A DNA stretch of 64,000 nt. Origin: Coemansia sp. RSA 487 (taxonomy: Eukaryota > Kickxellomycota > Kickxellomycetes > Kickxellales > Kickxellaceae). Shown piece after piece: positions 40,052 to 51,600 of this stretch. Under the pieces are notes generated by a model. That model was given only the letters and a program-made list of their open reading frames with translations, ran no database searches and was not told the origin of the DNA. The DNA lies in NCBI GenBank assembly GCA_027577595.1, contig JANBRJ010000003.1, positions 358,685 to 422,684 of the forward strand. Reading direction: 5' to 3'. Numbering within the stretch: the first letter of the stretch is position 1; each line of letters opens with the position of its first letter. Both the position numbers and the translations under genes were made by a program.

Positions 40052-42118
40052 TCATTTCTTCCACAACAAATCGACCATTTTCTCCCAATTGCTGGCAAAG
40101 CCAAGACATGTCTGATGGCGCCGCGACTGGTCATCAATCTCAACATTAAATTTTGCCCCGTTCCTGGCGCAAAATGCCAGAACACGGCCAGCAGCAGCAA
40201 TGTCGTCTTGACTCACAGCGACAAATGTTACAGCGACAAGCTGCAGAAGCGAATTCATTACCTCAATCCAGCTTGTTGAAATGTACCGTGTGGTGCATGC
40301 GTCATGCAAGACCAAGTCCTTGAGCGGATGCTTGGTTGTTCTGAGATGGTACACAACATCGGGATCGGCAAACGGCGCATTGAACTGTGGGGTAAGCGAG
40401 ACACTTACTCGCCGGCGCAATGTCGATGTGATGCTGGGCGATTTCGGCTCAACGTGTTTTAGGACAGGCATAAACTCAAGCACCTGAAGCTGTGGGATGT
40501 CCTTCAGTAACGCCAGCCCAACAGAGAAAGGAAGCTGGAGATATGGCATGCGCAGGACGCGTAGATTGCGGTTTTTAGGAAATATACTAAATGCGTCAAG
40601 CGACATTGGTCCAGGGAGACCCTGGACTTCCCCATCCTCATGTTGGTTTTGTTGCTGCTTCGGTGTTGGTTTGTGATTGAATGTCCGCGAGTCCAACTGA
40701 AGCGACCGTTTCGCGGGCCGTTCTATAAAGCTCATTGGCCTACCTCCTCCAAACGATAGGCGTGACGGCGATACAAGTCCATAGCTCTGAGGCTTTGTGT
40801 GGGAAACATGTCGAAACGCATAGCCTACAGAAAGGTGACGGAGCTTCTGCCACTGAGACGCCAGAGTACACAGTCCACAAGGTGTAAACGCCTGCGCATA
40901 AGCAGGCCATCTCTCGTAGCGAGGCTCTGGCTGCACATGGAGGAACTGCAAATTGGGGCACTTGTCCTTCAGAGTTTCCACATATGCGTCAGAGATAAAC
41001 GGAAGCTGCAGCTCAACTAGCTGGTGCCACGGGAGGCTGAACAAAACGCCAAGCGACATCTGATTGGAATTATCGCCCTTGAAGTCAGGAGAATGGTTGA
41101 CGACAAGTGATTCTAGCTTTGGGAAGTGGGCGGCACAAAAAGGTAGACTATGGTTGCTATCGTTCATGCTGTGCATGTCAAGGCGGATGTTCTTGAGCGA
41201 AGACTGCAGCGCAGCCTTTGCAGTGGCAGCGCGCATATCTGAATAAACAAGCTGGCTGGCGTTTTTGTTGATTGTGTCGAGAATTGTCTGTATGTGTTGC
41301 GGCTGGGCGTCGACCAGCTCGATAAATCTGGGCTCAAAGATATCTGTTTTGAAGATATATGTCAGATAAGTATACATTGCCAAAGCGCCCTGCTCCGATC
41401 TTGCCATTGCGCCCATTCTAAACGTGACGCCTACCAAAAACAACAAGCGATACTTATAGAAGCGCATTTCAGCCTCTGAGTCCCGGATGTGCTGCGGGAG
41501 ATGTCCAATCAGCGCAATGCGGTTGGCAGTTGTCCTGCTGAGGTCCCCGACAAGTGGGTGCTCAAAGATCTCGGTGCATCCAGCCCAGTGGACCTTTAAG
41601 CGATACGTTTGTGCAAGAGGAAACATAAACCTGTCCTGCACGGTACGGAGCCACTGGACTGCCCGGGCGTCGGACTCTACGTTGCAGACGTCGGATTCGA
41701 TCTCGACTACACGCACACTGGGCCAACCGAGAGACAGGCAGTCAGGTATCCAGGCGCAGTCTGCCTCAGCGGTCGAAAAGCAAGCAAGTATTAAAGCCTC
41801 TGCAGCAAAGCTCATGTCCGCATGCTTTTTGCGAACCAGCTCCATTCCGCCTTTGTTGTACCAATGCTGTGCATCGAAAACAGGAGAGCCGTGCCACCGC
41901 CTTTCGTCGATATCAGCATCTAAATCGCTGGACAGGGAAGTCGACATAACGATTCTGGGCAGTGGAGAGCAAAGGTCGCCGGACTGACACTTTGAAAATG
42001 TGGGAGATAGTGTAGCCGAAGATGTGTCTGTTAGTGTTGGCGATATGGGTTCAGCTGATGTAGAAAAAGAAAGCGGGGTAACGCTTCTGCGTCTGAGTCG
42101 GGCGCTAAAAGACACCAT
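40052..42118 (-). CDS. Large orphan protein, possible LRR-like solenoid
   Basis: Single exon, 688 residues from Met at 42118; the frame is open 47 codons further (to 42259) but that part looks like leader. I do not recognise the family. The C-terminal two thirds has repeated blocks of the type PKLESLVVNHSP, PNLQFLHVQPEP, QKLRHLSVGYAF, RNLRVLRMPYLQLP, PQLQVLEFMP, spaced like irregular leucine-rich repeats, which suggests an F-box/LRR-type solenoid; no F-box consensus is visible at the N-terminus. The first 60 residues are Ser/Thr-rich. No transmembrane span, no catalytic motif. Conservation of a long frame with ordinary codon usage supports a real gene. Function unknown. Confidence 0.75.
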   Translation of the reverse strand: MVSFSARLRRRSVTPLSFSTSAEPISPTLTDTSSATLSPTFSKCQSGDLCSPLPRIVMSTSLSSDLDADIDERRWHGSPVFDAQHWYNKGGMELVRKKHADMSFAAEALILACFSTAEADCAWIPDCLSLGWPSVRVVEIESDVCNVESDARAVQWLRTVQDRFMFPLAQTYRLKVHWAGCTEIFEHPLVGDLSRTTANRIALIGHLPQHIRDSEAEMRFYKYRLLFLVGVTFRMGAMARSEQGALAMYTYLTYIFKTDIFEPRFIELVDAQPQHIQTILDTINKNASQLVYSDMRAATAKAALQSSLKNIRLDMHSMNDSNHSLPFCAAHFPKLESLVVNHSPDFKGDNSNQMSLGVLFSLPWHQLVELQLPFISDAYVETLKDKCPNLQFLHVQPEPRYERWPAYAQAFTPCGLCTLASQWQKLRHLSVGYAFRHVSHTKPQSYGLVSPSRLSFGGGRPMSFIERPAKRSLQLDSRTFNHKPTPKQQQNQHEDGEVQGLPGPMSLDAFSIFPKNRNLRVLRMPYLQLPFSVGLALLKDIPQLQVLEFMPVLKHVEPKSPSITSTLRRRVSVSLTPQFNAPFADPDVVYHLRTTKHPLKDLVLHDACTTRYISTSWIEVMNSLLQLVAVTFVAVSQDDIAAAGRVLAFCARNGAKFNVEIDDQSRRHQTCLGFASNWEKMVDLLWKK

Positions 42119-42812
42119 TATAGCAGCGCGGCGGCTTCTCGCAGATAAAAAATAATAAGTATCGGTTGGCCACAACCTGTGGTGTGTACAAAAACGCAGC
42201 AAATAACACGAATAAATGGACAAAGGAAAGATAAAGGGTATGGAACATAAAGTATACATAAAAATCGAGAGCCCTCAGAAAAGAACGAAAGAAAAGGACG
42301 CAGAATCTTGAAAAGGCAATGACGAAGGAAAAAACATCATGCATGCGATATACTTATGTGGACAGCACAGGACGTTGTCAAATAAAAAAAGCTGTCATCT
42401 CACTGCAAGGACCGGCACTGTGCATATCAGGAACTGCTTGAATCGGATAAAGATATTACAAAAGCTAAAAACCTTTGTTGAGGGAGGCTTGTATAAATAC
42501 AACCCAACCTCCCTTATTGTGCTTAGCTCAGTAGTAGGGATTTTGGATCAGGGGAGAATAAGAGCGTGAAAATCAATAAAATGAGATGGTGAAAATTTGT
42601 TTTCCTTAAAGAGTATAATTCTTGCAATACGGCTTTGGTCGGTTGCCACACTGGAACACCGCAACAGTGAGTATTGAAAATTGTTTCGTGTAGCCGTTTT
42701 TCGGTATATGTTGTATTTGGCCTGGTCCTACCACTAAAGTCCTATCATAAAAGCTTGAAGATGGTTGTTAACGGCACTAAATGAGATTTTGTGGAGAGCT
42801 CCCTATGGAATC
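42119..42812. other. Intergenic, upstream of orphan gene
   Basis: About 700 bp, A/T-rich, no gene recognised. Its left part serves as promoter/leader of the minus-strand orphan. Confidence 0.45.
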
Positions 42813-43001
42813 CGTAAGTATCTGTTGTTCTTTTTGCATTTATTGCGCTTGCTACTAAATGACACCTTCTCTCACAATCAGTGGAAAACAATTGGCCTTT
42901 ACACATCGCGGAAAGCATACTTCATCAATGTTTGTCCTATACAAACCTCTCTTCTTCCTGGATAGTGTAGGACTATCCATATTTTTGGATTCAAAGCTTT
43001 C
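42813..43001 (+). repeat. Dispersed repeat, copy 3 (5'-truncated)
   Basis: Matches only the last 190 bp or so of copies 1 and 2. It opens inside the end of the short Cys-rich frame (CGTAAGTATCTGTTG, then a region ending TTGCTACTAAATGA), continues through the common spacer and ends with GTGTAGGACTATCC and the terminal hairpin at 42975-42990 (arms ATCCA/TGGAT). After GGATTC the similarity stops, at the same point as in the other copies. Confidence 0.8.
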
Positions 43002-46000
43002 CTACCTTCCCTATATTAAAAACATGTGGCAAGTTCATATTGCCAAAAATAGTCTGACGAAAGAGATCAACCAGATGATTTCAGAGCAATCGGGAGGGAG
43101 AGGTGAAGAAGAACTGGACAGAAAACTATCCTTCAACACATCTCCACGTAGCATGGAATGACACCTCGACACTTTCCAACTCATGTATTCTCAGAAACTT
43201 GCCTACAAAGCTGGTATCGGAAGCAGTCTTTGCCGAGCCCTTTGCGCTTTTTGGCTGTTTAGTTTGAAGTGTCTTTCAGCCACATTGTTCGGTTCAATAC
43301 ACTCTGCCCTGCTGTGTATCAAAAAGAAACATTTCGAGCACGATGTTGCAAACAGTATCTTGTGATTAGCACAATGGTAACAGAGGCAAAGCCGGCTGGT
43401 GCTAAAGGAGATTCAGCATATGGCAACACAAATATGACATAGTCAATCTGCCTTTTCTGGCGACGGTTTTGCTTAATTAGCAGACTCACCGCACGCCTGT
43501 TCTTTACTTTTCTACCAGCGTCATTTGATTACATTGGCTATTGAAGATCTACTGGCACCACGCTACCCAATAGCTGAGCCGTGTCCAGGTTCCTGAGGGT
43601 GAACACCGAGCCTGATTTCCTGCAGCAAGGAGATTTCCGAGTATTTTCGTAAAGGAAGAATCCAGGATAAACACTGGCCAATCTTTCTCAACCCAAAAGA
43701 TTGGCTCAGCTTTTTGTCTCATGTAATCCGCCATAAATAAACATTGCAGATTGCTTTTCTCTCAATGGAAGACCAATGCGATGATAATCCATCGCACATC
43801 TCCTTTGGGCTTGCCATCGGTGCCTCACCAAGAGCATGACACACAGAGCGACTTAACATCAATATTGCTTGCGGATACCTCTAGTGTTTCCGTTGGCTCT
43901 CTTGTTTCTTCTTTGCCGACATCCTCCTCCTTGTATTGTTTTAAAGCACCTGCGTAGTATCGATAGTAAGCGTCAGCAAAAGGTCACGCTCTCCTGAGCC
44001 ACACTTTACAGCCCCCCTCGTCCATTAACTCCCAAACAACCACCCCTCTCTTTTGCTGTGCTGACACAAAAGGCTCGCTCTTTCTGTGCTGCTCTAACCA
44101 GGGCGCACTGCACCCGTCTCTACCATCTATATCACTTACTGGAGCCCCTCTTTCCGCCCATTCCTCTTACCAGCTACTATACACCAAACTTTTATTTTTC
44201 ATCTACCCTCGTCTGCATTTTTGCACTATCGCCGTACCTTCCAGATCCAAACGCTGGCGTCCTTGTTGGTCTTGTCATATCCGCAGATTCCAAACGTAAA
44301 AAAGATCAATCGTTTGCACGTGCTGTAGGCGGCGGCATCCTTACTATAAACCAGCGTGATCGATTGACTGCTCTCCTCTTTTTGCTCTTGGCTCTCGTAT
44401 TTCCCACTCTAAACCACAGCTAGCACACACAAGCGCCGTAATACAACGCCCGACCCAACTCCGCCCAGCTGCGCCTGAGATCTTGGCGAATCGGTAGCAT
44501 CGCTTCTACAGAAACGAGTAGTCCTTGCCGTGGGTTGCCCGCTATTTTTCTCTGCTTCCATTTCTGAGAATACAGAGTCTTCCGACTAGGTAAGCTGACA
44601 CTATCATTTTTCTCTTTTTGGTTGCTCCATTGAAAAAGCCACACATTGTAGGGTCTGCACTCCTTCATGCAATGCACATGTTTTCATGTCAAGCAGACAT
44701 GCTGCCGCAAGGACTAGGCTAGGGCTTTCTACCTCCAGCACCTCCTCCCTTGGCAATCTGCAGCCTGCGTCTTTGGTCATCTAATCCCCTCCCTCTTTTT
44801 CTACATAAACAATGATAACCCAAGCAACAGCAGCGCTCAACAACAGTTGCCAGTCCTGCTGCCTGCTTACTGCCTGAATCTCGTGAAGAATCCGCCATCT
44901 TTCCTGCCTATTTTCCCACACCGTACGCCAATGTCTTTCTGTTGGCTCGTTGCACAATTGATCCTTTTTTTGGCTCTATCCTCTGTACACTGTTAACTGT
45001 CAGCTGTCAATTGCCGCTTCCATGTGGCTGAATTTCGTCGCTGTTCGCCCTTGTCAAGGACTGTCCTGGCCATTGCTCTACTTCCGACCTAGTGGCAATA
45101 GTAGAGGGTGCTGCTGCCTGTTAATACGCAGCAGAGCTATCTTTGGGTATCAGGGCTACTTTGCTTATAGAAACGGCGTGTGCACCATCCAGACTTTTCA
45201 TTATCCGGATCTGACGTTAGCATCCTTCCTTTCTTACCTACTTTTCCTGCGCCTCAAAACGAAAGGCATCGGGATGAGGCCAGTTGCACGACACTAGTGT
45301 GCAACTATGAGAAGCATTGGGATTCCTGTGAAGAGGCGCTGCTGCTATTGCTATTATTGATGCTATTGTCAGACTTAAATTACGCTGAAGCGATTGTTTA
45401 GTTACACCTTTTTCCTTTCGCATGCTCCACACGAAGAAGAAATAACCACAGGCTACATTTTCAAAGCAGCCGGAACCAATGCACTATTTCCGACATGTGG
45501 ACGTAGTGTTATATTGCGATCTTACTCCCCTTTTGTGTGCATTGTTGGACGCCAAAACAATGTGTTCTATGATCCAGATAACAGGACCTTGGCACTGTGC
45601 TATGCCTACTACCAATGCATTCGTTTTTAGCAGATTATCCTTTAGCTTTTTGTGCTGGCGTTCTGAAACAAAAAAGTTTGCACTGGGCCCCTGGCCCAGT
45701 GCTATTAGGGTTTGGCAGGCTATTTGTGCTGTCTGCTCTTCTCCCCCTCGTATCATCATCATCATCATTATCTGCAAAGACGAGTCTCCGGATTACAATG
45801 CGTGGAAGCAATACACGATGGTGTTTCATCAATTCGCAGCAAAATGCAAATCATCATTTCCATATCTGGTGATTTCTCTGTATCTGCTGCAGCTTCACTA
45901 CAAATATACATGGTCATGCAGTAACTACCGGAGCACCAAAAAATGGTGCACATTGCTAGCGACCAAAGCACCATTATTGTTCCTGGCCCATTGGTTGCAT

Positions 46001-47025
46001 ATTCAATAAGAATATGGCCGTTAGGTTTTATGCCTTTGGGTAGCGCAACCACATGTGGCGGCGGCGGCTTTGGTAGTTACATGATTTTCAATACCCAACA
46101 AACATCCATCACAAGAAAGTCTGCGTGTTTTTCTTCTTCACGGCTTGATAGCAGGAACATACATTTCCCTTTCTGGGCTTTTCCCCCTTGTTATCGATGT
46201 GTCATTGCCTGTCCTCGATTGTTCCAAATTCCATTGCTCTTCTTCCGGCTATTCTCCTTTGCTGCATTCGTCTGCTGCGCTTGGGGAGAGTGATGTGTTC
46301 TAACAATTGGAATTGCCTCCTAATCCATTTTGCTTTATTTATTTATCTATTTTGCCAGGCTTCCTCAGCACTAGCCACCAAAAAAGATACCCTAGCTCCC
46401 TCTCTTTTCTCTCTTTTTCCTCTCTGTTTGTCTTCTCGGCTCTCCAGGTCTAGCACCCATGCCCATTAGCCAAGGCTTAGAACCCTAACTTGCATCGGCT
46501 ATCTATTCCACTGGAGCCAAGTCATTGTCACTGCTCCATTATCAAATTCCACCGTCTTTAGGGTGTTCTGGAGCTGTTTTGCCTATCATTCACTCCTTTT
46601 CTCCTTTTCCTCCCTTCCGTTCCTTTGGACCGATGTATACTACCTTCTGACTCCATTTAATGCTGCCTATACCCTGGTCTGTGCGATCCAAATAAATATT
46701 TATGCTGTGTCTGCTCGTGGTGTTATTTGCATTCTTTATTAAGCAGACAGTCTGCTTGTCAGTGCTAGCAGAACCACAAACGGCAAACCACACATTAGTC
46801 TTAATTATTTTTGACGCCATAAACACAATATTTTGCAAAAAAAATAATAATAGGCAAGAACTCGTGTCTGTCCTAGGCCTGTGTTGGATTACTTGTCAAG
46901 CCCACACTTGTTTGCTATATCTCAGATAAACTTAAATCCGCTAAAATTGAATTCTATTTCATATATTCCTTGTTTTTGGCACACAGCAGCCATCCCGATC
47001 ACACTTGCATTAATAGGACTAGCCG
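43002..47025. other. Long gene-poor stretch before the bZIP gene
   Basis: About 4 kb with no recognisable gene. From about 43950 to 46980 the plus strand is markedly pyrimidine-rich with many short open frames that show no family features; this is compatible with a long promoter or multi-intron leader of the bZIP gene. It contains the GC-rich perfect hairpin at 45680-45702 and a short (ATC) repeat at about 45752-45770. Around 43020-43740 there are short frames that could be remains of a mobile element but nothing that can be named. Confidence 0.45.
45680..45702. repeat. Perfect 10-bp GC-rich hairpin
   Basis: Arms GCACTGGGCC (45680-45689) and GGCCCAGTGC (45693-45702) are perfectly complementary with a three-base loop. 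It lies in an otherwise gene-free, pyrimidine-rich stretch. Function not known; it could be a binding palindrome or a structural RNA element in a leader. Confidence 0.9.
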
Positions 47026-47166
47026 ATGGACAATCCCGCCAGCTACACGCATTCAACACTTCAGCAGCGCTCAGCATCGTCAATTCAAAACATTTTGGCG
47101 TACGGCGTATCGCCATCGTCGCTTCCGCCATCCCCAAAGCATCTACAGAGGCAGAGTCCACAGCAT

Positions 47167-47200
<34 letters not shown>

Positions 47201-47901
47201 CGGCTATGCCAAGGCCATCGGCTGAAGCTTTCACTAGTCAAAGCGCATCTGCAGATGGCCAAAAAAGTACAATTTCATCGGAGGCAGATTTTGGCAAAGA
47301 TGACAATATCCATCCGTCTGGCGACTCTAGTACAAGACGAAGAAACATCAACAGCTCAAAGCGCGCTGCACAGAACCGGGCTGCCCAGCGAGCATTCAGA
47401 TTAAGGAGAGAGCGATACGTTGCTGGTCTTGAAGAAAAGGCGCGTAGTTACGACAGGCTAGAGTCTGCGTACATGGAAATGCAGCGTGAAAACTTTCAAC
47501 TTTGGTCACGCTTGAATAAGCTCCAATCTGAAAACTCGATCCTTCGCACCCGCTTGGCTGCCGGCACGCATACTTCTCCATCGCCACCAACTGGCGCTGC
47601 TGTGTCATTCATGTCGACACAGCCATCAACAATAGCTCCTGACAGAGCGGCGCACCAGTATACCTTGCGTCCACCACCACCGACACATCCTCAGCCAAAG
47701 CCTGGATACCAGCAGCCACATCACCACCATGCACCCTATCCTCGTTACCACCAACGCAATCACGATCATCCATCCGCTGCATATCAGGATAATCAACAAC
47801 CTTCACATGGTCCCTTCCGCCACCAGTCGGCAATTGATCGCCATCCAAGCCCCGCTGGGGCGCAGCAGCCGTACTACCACCACCACCACCGCCACAATTC
47901 G

Positions 47902-47934
<33 letters not shown>

Positions 47935-48387
47935 GCAGCTCCTTTGCATCGTCACCATTACCCAATTCGGAGAGAGCATTCTTTACCACAGCACATTGCT
48001 GCTGGTCATCGCTCGCCAGTGCCTGCCGAGAGCCAGCTAATGCGACCTGAGCCCATGCCACCCACCGCATTTGCAAGCCCAGTTGAGCGCATGTCGTCCC
48101 CTGGTGGCGCGTGGGATGGCGTGGCTACTGCCGACCGTGCACCGTCGCCACCCGCAGGCACACCCTCGTACAATCCGCCGGTAAGCTCCGAGACCGCGAG
48201 CTCCAGCTCCTCTGCTACTGCTGCACATATGCTTCCTTCGGTGCGCGAAATAACAATGTCTATTGGAGCCATGCTGCCAGCAAGCCCGCATACTGGCAGC
48301 TTGCCCGCACAGTCGCAGTTCTATACCGAAGGCACCGATTCTCGCCAGGAAAGCGGCTGTTCTGAAACGAAAAGACGGCCATGGTAG
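47026..48387 (+). CDS. bZIP transcription factor, Yap/AP-1-like
   Basis: 453 residues, single exon as read. The basic region at about 109-131 (NSSKRAAQNRAAQRAFRLRR) has the Q-x2-AQRAFR signature of fungal Yap-type factors, followed by a leucine-zipper coiled coil to about 175 (LEEKARSYDRLESAYMEMQ then LWSRLNKLQSEN). Upstream is an Ala run encoded by a GCA repeat; downstream are Pro/His/Gln-rich stretches including a poly-Gln from a CAG repeat. No Cys-rich domain of the Yap1 redox type is visible: only one Cys, near the end. Such factors act on stress genes; the target set is unknown. Because the 3 kb upstream is gene-free, additional 5' exons cannot be ruled out. Confidence 0.85.
47171..47199. 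repeat. GCA/CAG trinucleotide tract in bZIP gene
   Basis: A run of about nine GCA units read in the frame that gives poly-Ala. A second tract of the same trinucleotide at about 47897-47937 is read in the frame that gives poly-Gln. Confidence 0.9.
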
Positions 48388-48633
48388 CACTTCATATACG
48401 TGTTTCAGTGGACAGGGAAACACAATGGCACTTTTGCATATTTGCAATCGCGACAGCGGGTAGTCTACTCCTCTCAGATAATACATAGGAATGCCAAGCA
48501 TATCAAGACTTGACCTGCTCCACGGTGCAAATTATTAGTCGCTTTTTGTTTACACTAGTTTAGTAGAAAATAAGAGCGTTATCTGTAAACATTAAGTAGA
48601 AATATATTTCTCGCCAAGAAAACAATGTCAAGC

Positions 48634-51600
48634 TCAGTCGTCGCCCTTCAGAGTGAGGAATGTCTTTATAGCGTTCTGGAGCGCATCGATTTCAGCCTCG
48701 TAGTTATTGAGCTTGCTTGCATTGGCCTCACGCACATCCACAGGAACGATTATTGTGTACTTTGGCGCGTTGAGCTTTGCCTCAAGCCCGCTCTTCAGTT
48801 TCAGCGTCTTGGACACCTTACCCTCAAGCTTGGTGATCTCGCGGGCAATATCAACCTGGCCGCGAACAAGCAGATGCATAGCAATCTCGTCGCTGATAGA
48901 GAACACGGCGCAGCCTGCTGGTGCGGTCTCGCCAGGCTTCAAGGCGGTGATGCTCTGGCATCCCTTTATCAGCGTTGCAATGCCGTCTGCCTGGGCAGAG
49001 GTATGTGCGTAGCTTGCTCCGCTGGAGTTGCTGATGTAGAAGGTAGACTTTGCCAAAACGTTATAGTCGGCAGCCAGGGAGCGGCCAGCCTTGGCAATGT
49101 TCATTGCAACCTCAAAGTCTGCCTCTGCCTTACTGTCATCGTACTCATCGCGCGGCACGGGGTACGGCGCAATGCAAATCGAGGGAACGGCGTCGCTCTT
49201 GCGGCGCGGAAGGCGTTGCCAGAGCTCCTCCGTAACAAAGGGCATAATCGGATGGAGAAGCTTCAGCCCCTCGTCAAGGCATGTGTACAGCGTTTGCTGC
49301 GCCGAGCGGCGGCCATCGGCATCGGCATCTGGCGTCGTGATGGGCTTGATGTATTCGATATACACGTCGCAGAGCTCGTACAGCCAGAAGCTGTAGATAG
49401 CAGTTGTCGCAGCCATAAGATTCATTTCCTCCAGCGCTGCATTGACATTGCGCACCGCAACGTTCAGCCTCTGCAGAATCCACTTCTCTGCAAGCGACTC
49501 ATGGCCAGTGGGCGTAGCCTCAGCCAGCGGCACAAAGTCGTCACCCAGCTTCATAAGAGCAAAGCGAGTGGCATTCCACAGCTTGTTGCAGAACTTGCGG
49601 TATCCGTCAACACGTTGAATGTCCAGATTAATGTCAGTGTTAGCGATGGGGTTTGCGCACAGGGCAAAGCGAAGCGCATCGGTGCCGCACTCGGGAATAC
49701 CGCTTGGGAAATCCTTTTTCTGCCCGTCCTTTGCCTTTTCAAACTCCCTGGAATCCAGGTTCCCGTCCTCAAGCTTTGCGTGAAGCTGCTCTAGCGAGAT
49801 GCCGGTGATGACATCAATCGGGTCAATGACATTTCCAAGCGATTTGGACATTTTGCGGCCGTGGGCATCGCGGATCATAGCGTGGCAGAACACCTTGGAG
49901 AACGGCGACTTTCCAGTCAAGTAGATGCCAAGCATCACCATGCGCGCAATCCAGAAGAACAAAATATCCCATCCCGTCTCCATAAAGGTGGTTGGGAAGA
50001 ACTTTTCAAAGTCGTCTGTGTTCTCTGGCCAGCCCATCGCCGCAAACGGCCACAGACCCGACGAAAACCACGTGTCAAGAACATCCGGATCCTGCTCGAG
50101 CTCAAAGTCAGTGTCTGGGAACCTTTCCTTGGCGCGTCTGGTCGCCTCGTCGAGATCGCGGCCGGCAACCCAGTATGCAGGGTCGCACGAGTCGTTGGAC
50201 TGTCCAGCTATGCGCACAAAGTAGGCGGGGATGCGATGGCCCCACCACAGCTGGCGCGACACGCACCAGTCCCTGATGTCACCAAGCCATTTGAACCAGT
50301 CCTTCTCCGACCTGGAGGGCGTGATCTCCAGATCGCCATTGCGCACAGCCTCCATGGCAGGCTCCGCAAGATCCTTGCACCTGACCCACCACTGGGGCTT
50401 CATAAGCGGCTCAATCACATCGCCAGACTTGGAACAGACTGGGATCTGCATTGGGTTTTCGGTCGTGTCGACGTACAGGCCCTTTTTCTTGAGGTCCTCC
50501 ACAATCTGCTTGCGGACGTGGAACCGCAACATGCCGTTGTAGGGCCCGGTGTTCTCGTTGTAGGTGCCATCCTCGTTGAGGATGTTGATAAAGGAAAGGT
50601 TGTGGCGCTTGCCAACCTCCCAGTCGTTGAAATCGTGGGCTGGAGTGATCTTCACAGCACCGGTTCCAAACTCCATGTCGGCCGCCTCGGCATCGGTGAT
50701 GATCGGAATGCGGCGATCGATGAACGGGTGGCGAACAAATTTGCCATGGAGGTGCTTGTACCGCTCGTCATTCGGGTTCACAACGACAGCAGTATCGCCA
50801 AGCATTGTCTCGATACGGGTGGTGGCAACAACAATGCGCTCACCTGTGCCCTCAACCTCGTAAGCAAAATGGACTAGCACACCAAACTCAAACTTCTCCT
50901 CGGGAGCGTATCCAGGAACGCCCATCAGCGTTCTGCCCTTGAGCTCCTTGTTCTCGACCTCAAGGTTCGACAGCGTGGTGTTTAGGCGATGGCACCAGTT
51001 GACAAGGCGGTTGGAGCGATAGATGATCCCGTCATCAAACAGACGCACAAACGTTTCGCGAGTCGCACGGGTAAGCATGTCGTCGAGGGTGAAGCGCTCG
51101 CGAGACCAGTCAAACGAGGTACCAAGCCGCCTCATCTGGTTCATAATAGTATGCCCATACTCGGACTTCCACTCCCAGATCTTGTCGATAAATGCCTCCC
51201 GTCCATAGTCATGGCGGGTCCTCTTCTCATGCTTCCACACCTGCTTTTCGACGACAGACTGAGTGGAGATTCCCGCATGGTCAGTTCCTCCGACAAAAAG
51301 GGTGGTTAGGCCACGCATGCGGTTCCACCGCACAAGGCTGTCCTGGATAGCAATGAACAGGGCATGGCCAATGTGGAGCCGGCCAGTGACGTTTGGCGGA
51401 GGAGCCGTAACAACAAACTTGCCCTTGGGGCTGATCTCGCCGTTTGGCCCAGTCTTTGGCTCAAAGTACTTTTGCTTCTCCCACCAATCGTACCAGGACG
51501 ACTCGACTGCAACGGGGTCGTAGCTTCCAGCCATGGGCTGGCTCATGTCCTTTTTCTCGCCCTTTGGCGTCGTCGAAACAAAGGTCTCCTTTGGCTTTGG

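Noticed and set aside
43020-43740. Possible retrotransposon remnant
   Set aside because: Short frames with Trp/Cys-rich text but no reverse transcriptase, integrase or endonuclease motif could be identified.
44058-44423. 121-codon frame in the gene-poor region
   Set aside because: Pyrimidine-rich DNA gives Leu/Ser/Pro/Tyr-rich peptides by composition; no family features.
48625-50877. 389- and 338-codon plus-strand frames
   Set aside because: Antisense to ValRS; composition is that of a mirrored coding frame.
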